DNA of 41,691 nt from Comamonadaceae bacterium (GCA_947451995.1 CANGCI010000002.1:1-41691), one strand, 5' to 3'. Counted from the stretch's first letter, positions 1-9,828 are shown. Notes: a model not told the origin generated them from the letters alone. Numbers and translations: made by a program.

Positions 1-201
1 GACCATTGGCGTCAGACTGAATTGATTCGCGCGCGCAAGTTGATCGAAAAAGGACAACCCCTTGAAGAGGTCTTGGAATCTTTTTCAATCGGACTGATGA
101 AAAAAATGCTAAATGGTCCGTTGCGAGAACTTCACCATGCTGAAGTTGAGCAAAGAGACAAAGCGCGGGAAGCTGTGCGAAAAATGTTCCTCAACGCCTA
201 A
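1..201 (+). CDS. hemA: C-terminal end of probable glutamyl-tRNA reductase (5' truncated by window edge)
   Basis: Frame 1 is open from base 1 to TAA at 199-201: DHWRQTELIRARKLIEKGQPLEEVLESFSIGLMKKMLNGPLRELHHAE..., resembling the C-terminal dimerisation helix pattern of HemA; lies directly upstream of bciA. Confidence 0.55.
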   Translation, partial: DHWRQTELIRARKLIEKGQPLEEVLESFSIGLMKKMLNGPLRELHHAEVEQRDKAREAVRKMFLNA

Positions 202-208
202 CAGACCC

Positions 209-1162
209 ATGCGTGTTCTTTTGTTGGGTGCATCGGGCACCATCGGCCTTGCAACAGCCCGAGCATTGATGCAACAAGGCCATCAACTGGTTTGTTTTTT
301 GCGAAAGCCCCGCTTCCTCACTGAGTTGCAGGGTGCCGAGCTGCGATATGGCGATCCCTGCAATTTAGAGTCCCTCAAGCGAGATGCTTTTTGCAATGCG
401 CCATTTGATGCTGTGGTTTCTTGCCTAGCGTCGCGTACGGGAACGCCTCAGGATGCTTGGGCTGTGGATTATCAGGCCCACCTGTTTGCCCTGGAAGCCG
501 CCAAAGCGGTGGGTGTGCGTCAATTTGTGCTGCTGTCGGCCATCTGCGTCCAGAAGCCTTTGTTGGCATTTCAAAAAGCCAAGTTGGCCTTTGAGTCCGC
601 CTTGATTGAATCCGGTTTGACGTATTCAATTGTGCGGCCCACCGCGTTTTTCAAATCGCTTGCGGGTCAGCTGGCGCGCGTTCAAAAAGGTAAAGCCTTT
701 CTCATCTTTGGCGATGGCAGACTCACGGCTTGTAAGCCGATCAGCGATGATGATTTGGGTGATTTCATCGCAGGGTGTTTGACAGATGCGAGCAAGCACA
801 ATCAAATTCTGCCGATTGGCGGACCCGGTCCGGCCATTACACCGCGCGATCAAGGTGAGTTTTTATTCCGGCAACTTGGCAAGCCCGTCCAATTTAAAAG
901 TGTGCCTGTCGGCCTGCTTGATTTCATCATTGGTGTGCTGGATGTGCTTGGCAAAATTTCATCCAAAGCGGCTGATAAAGCTGAGCTGGCACGCATTGGG
1001 CGTTACTACGCAACAGAGTCGATGTTGGTTTGGAATGCGGACTTGCATCAATATGAGGCAGCGGCGACGCCATCGCACGGACAACAAACTTTGTTTGACG
1101 CTTATGCAGTATGGCTTAGGGGTGAGGCAGCGCCTGATCGACGTGAGCATGCTGTTTTTTAA
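209..1162 (+). CDS. bciA: BciA-type divinyl (proto)chlorophyllide a 8-vinyl reductase, NAD(P)-binding
   Basis: MRVLLLGASGTIG Rossmann start; diagnostic RPTAFFKSLAGQ, FGDGRLTACKPISDDDL, LPIGGPGPAITPRDQGE, KAELARIGRYYATESMLV blocks; internal ATG at 209 preferred over the ORF start at 113. Confidence 0.88.
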   Translation: MRVLLLGASGTIGLATARALMQQGHQLVCFLRKPRFLTELQGAELRYGDPCNLESLKRDAFCNAPFDAVVSCLASRTGTPQDAWAVDYQAHLFALEAAKAVGVRQFVLLSAICVQKPLLAFQKAKLAFESALIESGLTYSIVRPTAFFKSLAGQLARVQKGKAFLIFGDGRLTACKPISDDDLGDFIAGCLTDASKHNQILPIGGPGPAITPRDQGEFLFRQLGKPVQFKSVPVGLLDFIIGVLDVLGKISSKAADKAELARIGRYYATESMLVWNADLHQYEAAATPSHGQQTLFDAYAVWLRGEAAPDRREHAVF

Positions 1163-1402
1163 TGCATTCACTACAGCGCCAAACTGGCCTCTATCTTTAG
1201 TTCTAGGGGTAAGTGACTAAGTGAATATTTCTCAGATGAGAAAATTTTTTCACCGCTCAATTTGAAAACTATTGCGTTATTTTAAAAACTCTCCAAACCA
1301 GAGACTGGGTGTTAACCCTGTTTCAAATTTACACGCAAGAATTCATTGTTCCGTCTGAAATTTCATTTCAAATTTCACGACTTAAATCAGATGGAGCGAA
1401 AC

Positions 1403-3730
1403 ATGTCTTGGACTATCACAGACAAACATCGAACATTCAGTTTGAATGCCTTCAAACCACGGACGATGTTGCTAACGACCTCGGTTGCTTTGGGCTTAGT
1501 CGCCTGCGGCACCAGTGATTTTGTATTTGCACCGCCCAACATTCCTGCTGCCAAGTCGGCCATTGTTGCCCCTGAACTGACCACTTCATGCCCGATCGTG
1601 GCTTCCTACATTGAGTCCTTTGTGACCAAAGGGACAGGACCTGCTTTCAATGGTGCGCAATTCGGTGCAGTGGGCAGCTACAAGTACATCTTGGCCGAAG
1701 CCACCGGCAAGGTCAACGCCAATGACCCCTGCATTTCAACCATTGTGGATTTGAAAAATTCAGCAGATGCCTCAGGCCTCGTCTCTTATAAATTTGACGT
1801 GGTGATGTTGACGCCAACGGACGCCAGCAAAGGCAATGGCTCCTTGCTCTACATTGTGAACAACCGAACCAATTCAAGCGCATTTGAAGCCTTGAACGAT
1901 GGCTCTGGCAACGACTTGTTTAGCAATGTTGCCCCAGTCATCCCAACCAGTGGAGCCGATGTCGTCACAGGCGTTGGTGCTGGCAATGCTTACTTGATGA
2001 AGCAAGGCATGACCGTGGTGTTCTCGGGTTGGCAGGGCGATCGTCCCTCCACTTTGAGCGGCTCTAGCGCGGCCATTACCAGCAGTACGAAATGGTATGC
2101 GCCAGGCATGACATTGCCCGTTGCCAAAGACAACGGTGCAAAAATCACAGGCACCGTTCAAGACGAATTCATTGCCGACAATGCCACCAGCAATTTGCTG
2201 GGTACCTATTACCCACGTGTTGCCAACACACCCGCTACCTTGACGATCCGAAGAACGGCCACTGATGCACCTATTACCGTGGATGCAAGCATGTGGACGT
2301 ATACAGCGGGTACAGGCGTTGCAGAAGGTGGCAACACCGGTGCAACAGGTTTTGGCTACGTCACCATTGACCGTGCCAAAGTACGCGCAACTGCCGCTTA
2401 TGCGGCTGCCTTAGATGCAGGCAGTGACAACGGCGCCATTTATCACTTCAATTACACCGCCACCGATCCGAAGCCCATGGGCTTGGGCTTTTTAGGTGTC
2501 CGCGATTTGATTTCGTTTTTCAAGTATGAAAAAAATGACCTGACAGGCAATGTCAATCCAGTGGCAGGTGTGATCAACACGGCACTGGGAACTGGCATTT
2601 CGCAATCAGGTCGATTCTTGCGTGATTTCTTATGGCAAGGTTTTAATACAGACAAACAGCTCCGTACGGTGTTTGATGGTTTGCTGCCTTTGGTGGGGGG
2701 TTCACGCAAAACTTACACCAACTACCGCTGGTCAAAGCCAGGTGATTATTCTCGCCAGCATGAAACGCATTACACCCCCGGTGATCAGTTTCCATTTGCC
2801 TATTCAACCATCACGGATCCTTTGACGGGCAAAACCGATGGTTTGATGAAAAAATGCGCTGAGACCAACAACTGTCCCAAAGTCTTCCAATACGACAGTC
2901 CTATTGAGTTTGGTGGTGCTCGCGCCTCTTTGGTGTCCACAGATGGTGCAGGCAAAGACATTGAGATTCCTAGCAATGTGCGTTTGTTCTACGCAGCAGG
3001 AACTTCTCACGGTCCGCTTCAGCTGGCAGCCAATGCCAAGTCGCAACCTGATTACACGGTGGACAGGGCAGTCGCTGCCACAGCAGTCTCCACCTCACCC
3101 AGTGCCTTGAATGCCAGTACTGCTTTGTATCGTGCCTTGCTGACTAATTTGGACGGTTGGGTTAAAGGCAGCGCTACGCCATTGGCCAGCAGTTGGCCCA
3201 AAGTGGCTGATGGCACGATGGCGGTCCCCACCAGCGATCCCAAAAGCTTGAGTGCCATTGACCTTTCTGTTTTGGGCTTGGCCTACAGCGGCGTCTACAA
3301 CACTTTGACGGTCAACGACGAAAGTGTGATTCCAACGGCGCCAAGCAACAAAGCTTATGTGGTGCACCTGCCAACTCAAGATGGCCAAGGTAACAGCAAG
3401 GTTGGCGTGAAAATGCCTGACAGTGCCACGCCCCTTGCAACATTTGTGGGTTACAGCATTCGAAAGCCAGGCTTTGTGGCAGGTGATCAGAATGGCTTGA
3501 GCTCTTCGCAGTTGGCTTTTGCTGTCAATACCAGTGCCAAAAATAAAGCCGATACTCGCAAGAGTGTGCAAGAGTTGTATGGCACGCGAGATGGCTATGT
3601 GGCAGCATGGAATGCATCTGTCGACAAGTTGGTCGCAGACAAGCTGATGCTGCCTGACGATGCATTGGCCTACAAAAACCGTGGTTTGATGCAAGCTTCT
3701 CAACCCAACTTCTTAACTTTGGGTCAATAA
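1403..3730 (+). CDS. Large secreted lipoprotein, alpha/beta-hydrolase-domain protein (Abhydrolase_10-like)
   Basis: Lipobox-like TTSVALGLVACG; QGMTVVFSGWQGD and GTGISQSGRFLRDFLWQGFN; GGAG Shine-Dalgarno before ATG 1403. Confidence 0.75.
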   Translation: MSWTITDKHRTFSLNAFKPRTMLLTTSVALGLVACGTSDFVFAPPNIPAAKSAIVAPELTTSCPIVASYIESFVTKGTGPAFNGAQFGAVGSYKYILAEATGKVNANDPCISTIVDLKNSADASGLVSYKFDVVMLTPTDASKGNGSLLYIVNNRTNSSAFEALNDGSGNDLFSNVAPVIPTSGADVVTGVGAGNAYLMKQGMTVVFSGWQGDRPSTLSGSSAAITSSTKWYAPGMTLPVAKDNGAKITGTVQDEFIADNATSNLLGTYYPRVANTPATLTIRRTATDAPITVDASMWTYTAGTGVAEGGNTGATGFGYVTIDRAKVRATAAYAAALDAGSDNGAIYHFNYTATDPKPMGLGFLGVRDLISFFKYEKNDLTGNVNPVAGVINTALGTGISQSGRFLRDFLWQGFNTDKQLRTVFDGLLPLVGGSRKTYTNYRWSKPGDYSRQHETHYTPGDQFPFAYSTITDPLTGKTDGLMKKCAETNNCPKVFQYDSPIEFGGARASLVSTDGAGKDIEIPSNVRLFYAAGTSHGPLQLAANAKSQPDYTVDRAVAATAVSTSPSALNASTALYRALLTNLDGWVKGSATPLASSWPKVADGTMAVPTSDPKSLSAIDLSVLGLAYSGVYNTLTVNDESVIPTAPSNKAYVVHLPTQDGQGNSKVGVKMPDSATPLATFVGYSIRKPGFVAGDQNGLSSSQLAFAVNTSAKNKADTRKSVQELYGTRDGYVAAWNASVDKLVADKLMLPDDALAYKNRGLMQASQPNFLTLGQ

Positions 3731-3747
3731 ACCGCTTCGTTCTAAGC

Positions 3748-3783
3748 AAAAAGCCACTGACTGAAGGTCAGTGGCTTTTTTTC
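3748..3783 (+). terminator. Rho-independent terminator
   Basis: AAAAAGCCACTGAC-TGAA-GGTCAGTGGCTTTTTTT hairpin plus T-tract just after the hydrolase stop. Confidence 0.9.
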
Positions 3784-3843
3784 TTGCCAATATGAAATTG
3801 ACTTGTTGATGGTTGTGGTGATTTTTGGGTTCTACAATGGTCC

Positions 3844-4347
3844 ATGATCATTCTTCAACACATCCCCATTTGGGTCTTTCTAATTTTGGCTGGACTTTTG
3901 TGGCTGGGACTATCAGCCCGCAAAGATCGCATGATCAGATGGCGCGTTCCCATCATCGTTCCTGTTGCATTGACGATCATGGCCATCACCTCCTTGTTGG
4001 CGCAATATGGCGCTACGGAATTGCTGCTGCCCGCTTTGGTGTCGTGGGGCGGTGTGTGTGCCTTGGTTTCCTGGCTTTTTGCAAATCGCCCGTTGCCAGA
4101 GACAGTTCAATATGACCCTGAAACAGCCAAGTTTCAATTGCCAGGCAGCTACGTGCCTCTGGCCATGTACATGGGGATTTTTGCGTTCAAGTTCATGGTG
4201 GGTTTCATGTCGGGCATGCGAATGCCCATCGTGAACGAGCTGCTCTTTGTGCTGAGCATCAGTGCCGTATACGGCTTGTTTTCTGGTTTGTTTTTGTCTA
4301 ACGCTTGGCGCTTGTTCAAACTAAGGTCCAACACGCTCGGCCTCTGA
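3844..4347 (+). CDS. Small multi-pass membrane protein of unknown function
   Basis: 167 aa with about four hydrophobic helices (MIILQHIPIWVFLILAGLLWLGL...). Confidence 0.7.
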   Translation: MIILQHIPIWVFLILAGLLWLGLSARKDRMIRWRVPIIVPVALTIMAITSLLAQYGATELLLPALVSWGGVCALVSWLFANRPLPETVQYDPETAKFQLPGSYVPLAMYMGIFAFKFMVGFMSGMRMPIVNELLFVLSISAVYGLFSGLFLSNAWRLFKLRSNTLGL

Positions 4348-4363
4348 TGCGCTTCTCAAGCGC

Positions 4364-4657
4364 TTGTATTTCAACCCCTTGGGCACCATCCATGGTGGTT
4401 GGACTTCAACGCTGCTCGATTCTGCATTAGGCTGTGCGGTTCACACCAAAATGCCCGTGGGGCGGGGTTACACCACGGCAGAGTTGAATGTCCACATGGT
4501 GCACGCCATTACACCCAAGGTTGAGCGTGTGCGTGCCATTGCCGAGGTGCTGCACTGCGGTCGCCAGTTGGCCACCGCGCAAGCTAAGTTGGTAGGTCCT
4601 GACGGCACCCTTTACGCACATGCATCCTGCACGTGTCTTGTGTTTGAGATGAAGTGA
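4364..4657 (+). pseudogene. N-terminally truncated PaaI-family hotdog thioesterase
   Basis: YFNPLGTIHGGWTSTLLDSALGCAVHTKMPVGRGYTTAELNVHMV is the PaaI core, but the usual ~40-50 aa N-terminal segment is absent; the frame is open only back to 4325 (TAA at 4322-4324) and contains no ATG. Confidence 0.65.
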
Positions 4658-4691
4658 GTCAGTTCTAGCGAGCCAATATTGACTCGCCAAC

Positions 4692-6941
4692 TTACAACTT
4701 GAAAACCAAGGCTGTCACGTCGTCTCGACGTGGTTCTTTACCTTGCCATTGCGCAAAGTCTTCTTGAATGTGCTTTGCAATTTGTGCTGCATCCATCGCG
4801 TGGTGCTTTTTCAGCACAGCTTCCAATCTTCGATGACCATAGGCTGATCGCTTACCATTGTGCGATCCGATTTGATCAATCAAGCCATCGGTCACGATCA
4901 CAAAAAGGTCTTGTGGGCTATAGCTGATTATTTGAAGTTGAGGTTGCTGTGCTTCCTGCAGTGTTTCAACATAGCCCAAACTGCAGCGTTGGACGCCATG
5001 TCGAATGCATTCACCTTGCGACGTGACTTGAATTAGCCCAATTTTGGCGCTTGCAAATTCAATGCACCGCGAGGGCGGATCGATTCTCAGAATGACGGCG
5101 TCGCAACCATCGTTGCTTTCGCTGTCGAGTCGATCCTGATTGAGGCCGTGGCGTACGTAGTGGTCCAAGGAGAGCAAAGCTTGCGCAGGGTTCTCTGTGG
5201 TGTCTTGCGCGTAGATTCGCTCAAGTGAGTTGCTCACAAGCAATGACAGCATGGCGCCTGGAACCCCATGACCTGTGCAATCTGCAACAGCCAATACAAA
5301 GGGGCCCTGTTGTGTCGAAGAGGAAATCCACCACAGGTCGCCACCAATGGTGTCTCTGGGTTCCCAAATCGCTGCAAACGATTCAAAGCGATTGTCAATT
5401 CGAACGGAGCGCGGTAATTGGCCTCGTTGCAAACGGCTGGCATAGTTCACAGAATCCAGAACTTCTTTGTGTGCGGCATTGAGTGCTTTGTGCTGCGTTT
5501 GCAATTCTCGGGTGCGTTCTTCAACGGTGGCTTCTAACAGCTTGGTTTGATTTTCTGCAGCCTCGCGCTGTGCGACCAATGTGGCGCTCAGTTTTTTCTC
5601 AATCCCACGTGTTCTGGCGTGGATTGAAAAGTGGGACACCAAGGCCCCGAGCAATATAGCGATGGCCTGCAAAACATAAGTGTCGCTGAGCAACAGGGTT
5701 AAATTGGAATCGGTCCAATCTTTGAGCAGGTGGACACCTTCCATGCTCATGAGGGATAAAAACCATAAAGGCAATACGCTTGTCGCAAATACGATTGAAA
5801 ATTTGGCGGTTCGTAAGCCTTGTTTGAGTCGCATGACAGCGCAATAAATGGTGGCAGTTAGCATGCAAATGAAAAAAACATGCGAAGGCCATCTGAAAAG
5901 AGCCGGGCTGATCTCATGCTCAAAGAAGTAAGCAATGACAAAACGCAATCCTTCAAAAGCGATGAAAAGATTGCTGAAAAAATGGAATCTTGGAAAGTAG
6001 CGTTGTGTGCCTAGAAAAGCGCGACCAAATCCAAAATACATGACCAGCTGCAAATACGATATCAAGCCCATCCAAAACACATGACTGGGCATGATGCCAA
6101 TGGTGCTGGGTTGCTGATCAAATGCCAATTCAAACAAGCGCTGCCCATCTTGAATGGGTAACATGATGATTTGTAAAAATCCTAAAAACAACCACGTGCT
6201 GTAAATGACAGACACAATGTCGCGTTTAAAAAACAGGCTTGAACAAGAACTCATGACCAAAGCCAAAATAATCCCTGCAAACAGGCCTTCAATGTAAAGG
6301 CCTAATTTGCGGAGTTCTAAGTAAGTGGCTCGGTCATAAAATTGCAGATTGAAATTGGTTGCTGTGAATGTGCTGTTCGAATTCAAGCGAGACAACAGCA
6401 AGACCTCTTCATTTTTGGGCAATGTGAATACAGGATTACGGCTTAAAGAGGTGTCCATGGTGAACACAGATGGATTGATGTCATTCATGTGCAAGGGAAC
6501 ATGGGTGCTGTAAGGCCCATTCAATTCTTTGGCTTGGCCATTAGCGTCGATCACAAAATGTTGGTAACGCAGCCAATGAATGCCTTCCTTGTTGACAAAG
6601 GCGTTCACCACAATTTCTCTGTCTTCCCCCAATCGGTTGACCAATCGTTGGGCAACCCAGTAGTGAGACTTGGGCTTGATGGCTTCTACCGTGTCTGCTG
6701 GCTGAAATTCAGTCAGGCGTTTGCGCACGTCTTCGAGCGTGGCTGTGCCAGCTTTGTCCTCCAACACCAGCGCATTGAGTTTGTCGGCAAAGAAGATCGT
6801 GGTGTTGGGTCCTACCTCAAGCGGAGATTGTGCCCATGAACAAACTTGCCCCAGTATGGTGCAGGTCAAAAGACAAAATTTGAGCAGCAACAGAGGGTGC
6901 TGCCAAAGTCTGGCATTGAAATGGCAGCGGGGTGTTGTCAT
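4692..6941 (-). CDS. 7TMR-DISM-type membrane receptor fused to SpoIIE/PP2C serine phosphatase domain
   Basis: Signal-like N-terminus, extracytoplasmic domain, seven-TM-like segment, coiled coil, then PRDTIGGDLWWISS, VADCTGHGVPGAMLSLL, TDGLIDQIG, RRDDVTALV PP2C metal motifs. Confidence 0.88.
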   Translation of the reverse strand: MTTPRCHFNARLWQHPLLLLKFCLLTCTILGQVCSWAQSPLEVGPNTTIFFADKLNALVLEDKAGTATLEDVRKRLTEFQPADTVEAIKPKSHYWVAQRLVNRLGEDREIVVNAFVNKEGIHWLRYQHFVIDANGQAKELNGPYSTHVPLHMNDINPSVFTMDTSLSRNPVFTLPKNEEVLLLSRLNSNSTFTATNFNLQFYDRATYLELRKLGLYIEGLFAGIILALVMSSCSSLFFKRDIVSVIYSTWLFLGFLQIIMLPIQDGQRLFELAFDQQPSTIGIMPSHVFWMGLISYLQLVMYFGFGRAFLGTQRYFPRFHFFSNLFIAFEGLRFVIAYFFEHEISPALFRWPSHVFFICMLTATIYCAVMRLKQGLRTAKFSIVFATSVLPLWFLSLMSMEGVHLLKDWTDSNLTLLLSDTYVLQAIAILLGALVSHFSIHARTRGIEKKLSATLVAQREAAENQTKLLEATVEERTRELQTQHKALNAAHKEVLDSVNYASRLQRGQLPRSVRIDNRFESFAAIWEPRDTIGGDLWWISSSTQQGPFVLAVADCTGHGVPGAMLSLLVSNSLERIYAQDTTENPAQALLSLDHYVRHGLNQDRLDSESNDGCDAVILRIDPPSRCIEFASAKIGLIQVTSQGECIRHGVQRCSLGYVETLQEAQQPQLQIISYSPQDLFVIVTDGLIDQIGSHNGKRSAYGHRRLEAVLKKHHAMDAAQIAKHIQEDFAQWQGKEPRRDDVTALVFKL

Positions 6942-7115
6942 CGATTTGTGAGATTTGACGTGCCAGAAATTATCAAACGAATTGACGGCAATCGGATGGC
7001 TTGATCATAAGTACTTGCCCGAGGAAGTCAGAAATTGACAGAACCTATAATTTGCCCTCTATGGTCATTTGGATAAGTCTGGGCCAACTGATCAACCTTC
7101 AGTTTTGTTATAAAT

Positions 7116-8237
7116 ATGAAAATCAATCAATACCAATATCTCGATGGCGCTTGGGACCAAGCATTTGAACCCACCACTGGCAATGCTTGGATATTGGCCT
7201 TTGGTCAGCGCGGCGTTCTGAGTGAGGCCGTTTCTTCGCTTCAAAAGGCTTACCCCAATGCATCATTGGTGGCATCGTCGACCAGTGGCGAAATCCATGG
7301 CGACGAAGTGCATGACAACTCAGTCACGGCCAATGTGGTTGTTTTTGACAAAACCACCACCAAATTGGTTGCATTCCATTGCCCTAACTCGGCCAGCAGT
7401 GCCGCAACAGGTGAGCAATTAGGCAAGGCGCTTGCAGCGCCTCATTTAAAGCATGTGTTTGTGGTGTCCAACGGCCTCACTGTTAACGGTACAGCGCTGG
7501 CATCGTCTTTGCAGCAAGCGGTGGGCGCTGGCGTTTCCATTTCGGGTGGCCTTGCAGGCGATGGTGCCGATTTCAAAGAGACCCTGGTCATTGCAGGTGC
7601 AGAGACTGCAACTGATTTGGTGGCTGCCGTTGGCTTTTATGGCGAAGAGTTAAGTGTGTCCTGCGGCTCCTGGGGCGGTTGGCAACCGTTTGGCCCTATT
7701 CGCGTGGTGACCAAATCGGAAGGATCTGTATTGCACGAACTGGACGATAAAAGCGCTTTGAGCAAGTACAAAGAATACTTGGGTGAGCAAGCGGGTAGCT
7801 TGCCCGCCAATGCGTTGTTGTTTCCCATTTTGATTCAACCCGCTAACTCAGATCGCAAAATGGTCAGAACAGTGTTGGCCATTGACGAGGAAGCCCAAAC
7901 CATGACCTTTGCAGGTGATGTGCCTTTGGGTGCAACCGTGCAATTGATGCGCTCGAACACCGAGAGTTTGGTCGATGGCGCTAAATTGGCGGCAGAAAAA
8001 TCGCATGAAGGCCGAAGCGATCAGGCGCAACTGGCCATTTTGGTGAGTTGCGTTGGCCGCAAGTTGGTGATGAAGCAGCGTGTTGAAGAAGAGGTTGAAG
8101 CCGTGCGAGAAGTTCTGGGCGCACAGGCGGCTGTGACTGGCTTTTACTCTTATGGTGAATTGTCGCCACGCCAAACAGGTGCACCTTGTGACCTTCACAA
8201 CCAGACCATGACGGTGACATTGTTGAGCGAGGCTTGA
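7116..8237 (+). CDS. FIST domain (FIST_N/FIST_C) sensory protein
   Basis: ASLVASSTSGEIHGDEV, VSISGGLAGDGADFKETLV, CVGRKLVMKQRVEEEVEAVREVLG, GFYSYGELSP motifs typical of FIST proteins; no TM segments. Confidence 0.9.
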   Translation: MKINQYQYLDGAWDQAFEPTTGNAWILAFGQRGVLSEAVSSLQKAYPNASLVASSTSGEIHGDEVHDNSVTANVVVFDKTTTKLVAFHCPNSASSAATGEQLGKALAAPHLKHVFVVSNGLTVNGTALASSLQQAVGAGVSISGGLAGDGADFKETLVIAGAETATDLVAAVGFYGEELSVSCGSWGGWQPFGPIRVVTKSEGSVLHELDDKSALSKYKEYLGEQAGSLPANALLFPILIQPANSDRKMVRTVLAIDEEAQTMTFAGDVPLGATVQLMRSNTESLVDGAKLAAEKSHEGRSDQAQLAILVSCVGRKLVMKQRVEEEVEAVREVLGAQAAVTGFYSYGELSPRQTGAPCDLHNQTMTVTLLSEA

Positions 8238-9280
8238 TGCCTGCAACGCATCGCCTTCTTCAGCGGCAAGTTAAAAAGCACTTGGGTGGTGCCGTTGCTC
8301 CCGAGTTGGAGGCGTTTGTCCAAGCGGTCGATGGGGCTTACATTGACATGGACAACGACAAGTCCATGGTTGAAAGAAGCCTTGAGTTGTCTTCCAAAGA
8401 GCTGGAAGAACTCAATGATGCCGTTCGAAAAAAACAAGAAGAACTGGCTGTGGCCATGCAGCAAATCATGGAGTCTTTGCAATACGCCAGCAGGTTGCAA
8501 AGAGCTCAGTTGCCGCAGACCGATCGCTTTGTTAATCGCCTCAGAGATTTTGCGGTGCTCTGGTCTCCTAGAGACACCATTGGGGGCGATTTGTGGTGGA
8601 TTTCGCCCGGTGATTCAGAGGGCCGTTTCAGCATTGTGGTGGTCGATTGCACCGGTCATGGTGTGCCTGGTGCCATGTTGTCTTTACTTGCCAGCACATC
8701 ACTCGAGCAAATATATGGACATCACCGTGAACCAGGGCCTGCTGAGGCTTTGATGCAATTGGACCATGTCATTCGCAAGGGTTTGAACCAAGACAAGGCT
8801 GGTGCCAGCAGTGACGATGGTTGCGATGGTGCCATTTTGCAAGTCGATCCAACGACTCAAAAAATATATTTCGCAGGTTGCAGAATCGATTTGTATTGTG
8901 CAGAAACCGATGCCACCGTCTTGCGATTGGGGGCCGAACGCTTTTCAATGGGCTATCCGGATGATGTGTTTCGCAAACCACAGCAGCACGAGATGACGTG
9001 GCAAAACAATGCCATGTATGTGATGTCTTCCGACGGCCTGTTGGATCAAGTCGGTCGAAACGAAAATGGTAATTTGAGATCTTTTGGTCATCAACGTTTG
9101 ATGAAAGTCTTGGCCCAAAATGCAAACAGTGGTTGCACAAGCACCATCAATTCGGTTTCGGATTCTTTGAAGCAATGGCAAGGCGCAGAAAGTCGTCGTG
9201 ACGATGTCACCGTGATTGCATTTGTATTGCCCAGTTTTGAAGAATTGAAAGCCCTTAACAAGCCTTCTCCAACAACATAA
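8237..9280 (+). CDS. Cytoplasmic SpoIIE-family PP2C phosphatase (SiaA-like output)
   Basis: PRDTIGGDLWWISPG, VDCTGHGVPGAMLSLLAS, SSDGLLDQVG, RRDDVTVIAF; ATG at 8237 overlaps the FIST TGA (ATGA). Confidence 0.9.
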   Translation: MPATHRLLQRQVKKHLGGAVAPELEAFVQAVDGAYIDMDNDKSMVERSLELSSKELEELNDAVRKKQEELAVAMQQIMESLQYASRLQRAQLPQTDRFVNRLRDFAVLWSPRDTIGGDLWWISPGDSEGRFSIVVVDCTGHGVPGAMLSLLASTSLEQIYGHHREPGPAEALMQLDHVIRKGLNQDKAGASSDDGCDGAILQVDPTTQKIYFAGCRIDLYCAETDATVLRLGAERFSMGYPDDVFRKPQQHEMTWQNNAMYVMSSDGLLDQVGRNENGNLRSFGHQRLMKVLAQNANSGCTSTINSVSDSLKQWQGAESRRDDVTVIAFVLPSFEELKALNKPSPTT

Positions 9281-9292
9281 ATCGGAGTAGAT

Positions 9293-9817
9293 ATGGAAAT
9301 TCAAAGTGTCATTGACATGCGCCGTGAGATGCGCCAAGAGGGGGTCATCATGGCCTACAACGGCGAGATTTCAGATGAGCTCATGGTTTCCTTGGGTGTG
9401 ATTTTGCGAAATCATTTTGAAGCCATGGGAGAAGGGCAGAAGAAAGCGCGTTCTGTGTTTTCTGTCTTTGTCGAACAAGTACAAAACTTGATTTGGCATA
9501 CCCGCGGTGAAGAACGTGCGGCGGGCATGATCGTCATTGCAGAGCAAGGCAATGAAGTGACATTGGTTTGTGGTAACCGGGTTGACCGCGAAAAAGCGGA
9601 CGTCTTGCGTCAAACATTGGAATCGATTCAAGGTGTCGACAAAGAAACCATTCGTCAGTTGTATCGTGAGGGCTTGTCAAAGTCAGGCAGCCATGATGGT
9701 CCTGGTGCTGGTTTGGGATTGTTGCAACTTGCCAGGCAGTCGACGCAACCACTCTCCTTTGCATTTGTTGAGACAGACGAAGGCGATGTTGAATATTTCT
9801 TGGCAGCACGTATTTGA
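9293..9817 (+). CDS. siaB: SiaB-family protein kinase (HATPase-like)
   Basis: VIMAYNGEISDELMVSLGVILRNHFE, FSVFVEQVQNLIWHTRG, DGPGAGLGLLQLARQS; position between PP2C and SiaC matches the sia gene order. Confidence 0.85.
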   Translation: MEIQSVIDMRREMRQEGVIMAYNGEISDELMVSLGVILRNHFEAMGEGQKKARSVFSVFVEQVQNLIWHTRGEERAAGMIVIAEQGNEVTLVCGNRVDREKADVLRQTLESIQGVDKETIRQLYREGLSKSGSHDGPGAGLGLLQLARQSTQPLSFAFVETDEGDVEYFLAARI

Positions 9818-9828
9818 GGACGGACAAC

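Noticed and set aside
786-1220. 144-aa plus-strand ORF
   Set aside because: Out of frame inside bciA; no recognisable family.
3095-3703. 202-aa minus-strand ORF
   Set aside because: Antisense to the secreted hydrolase; no domain signature.
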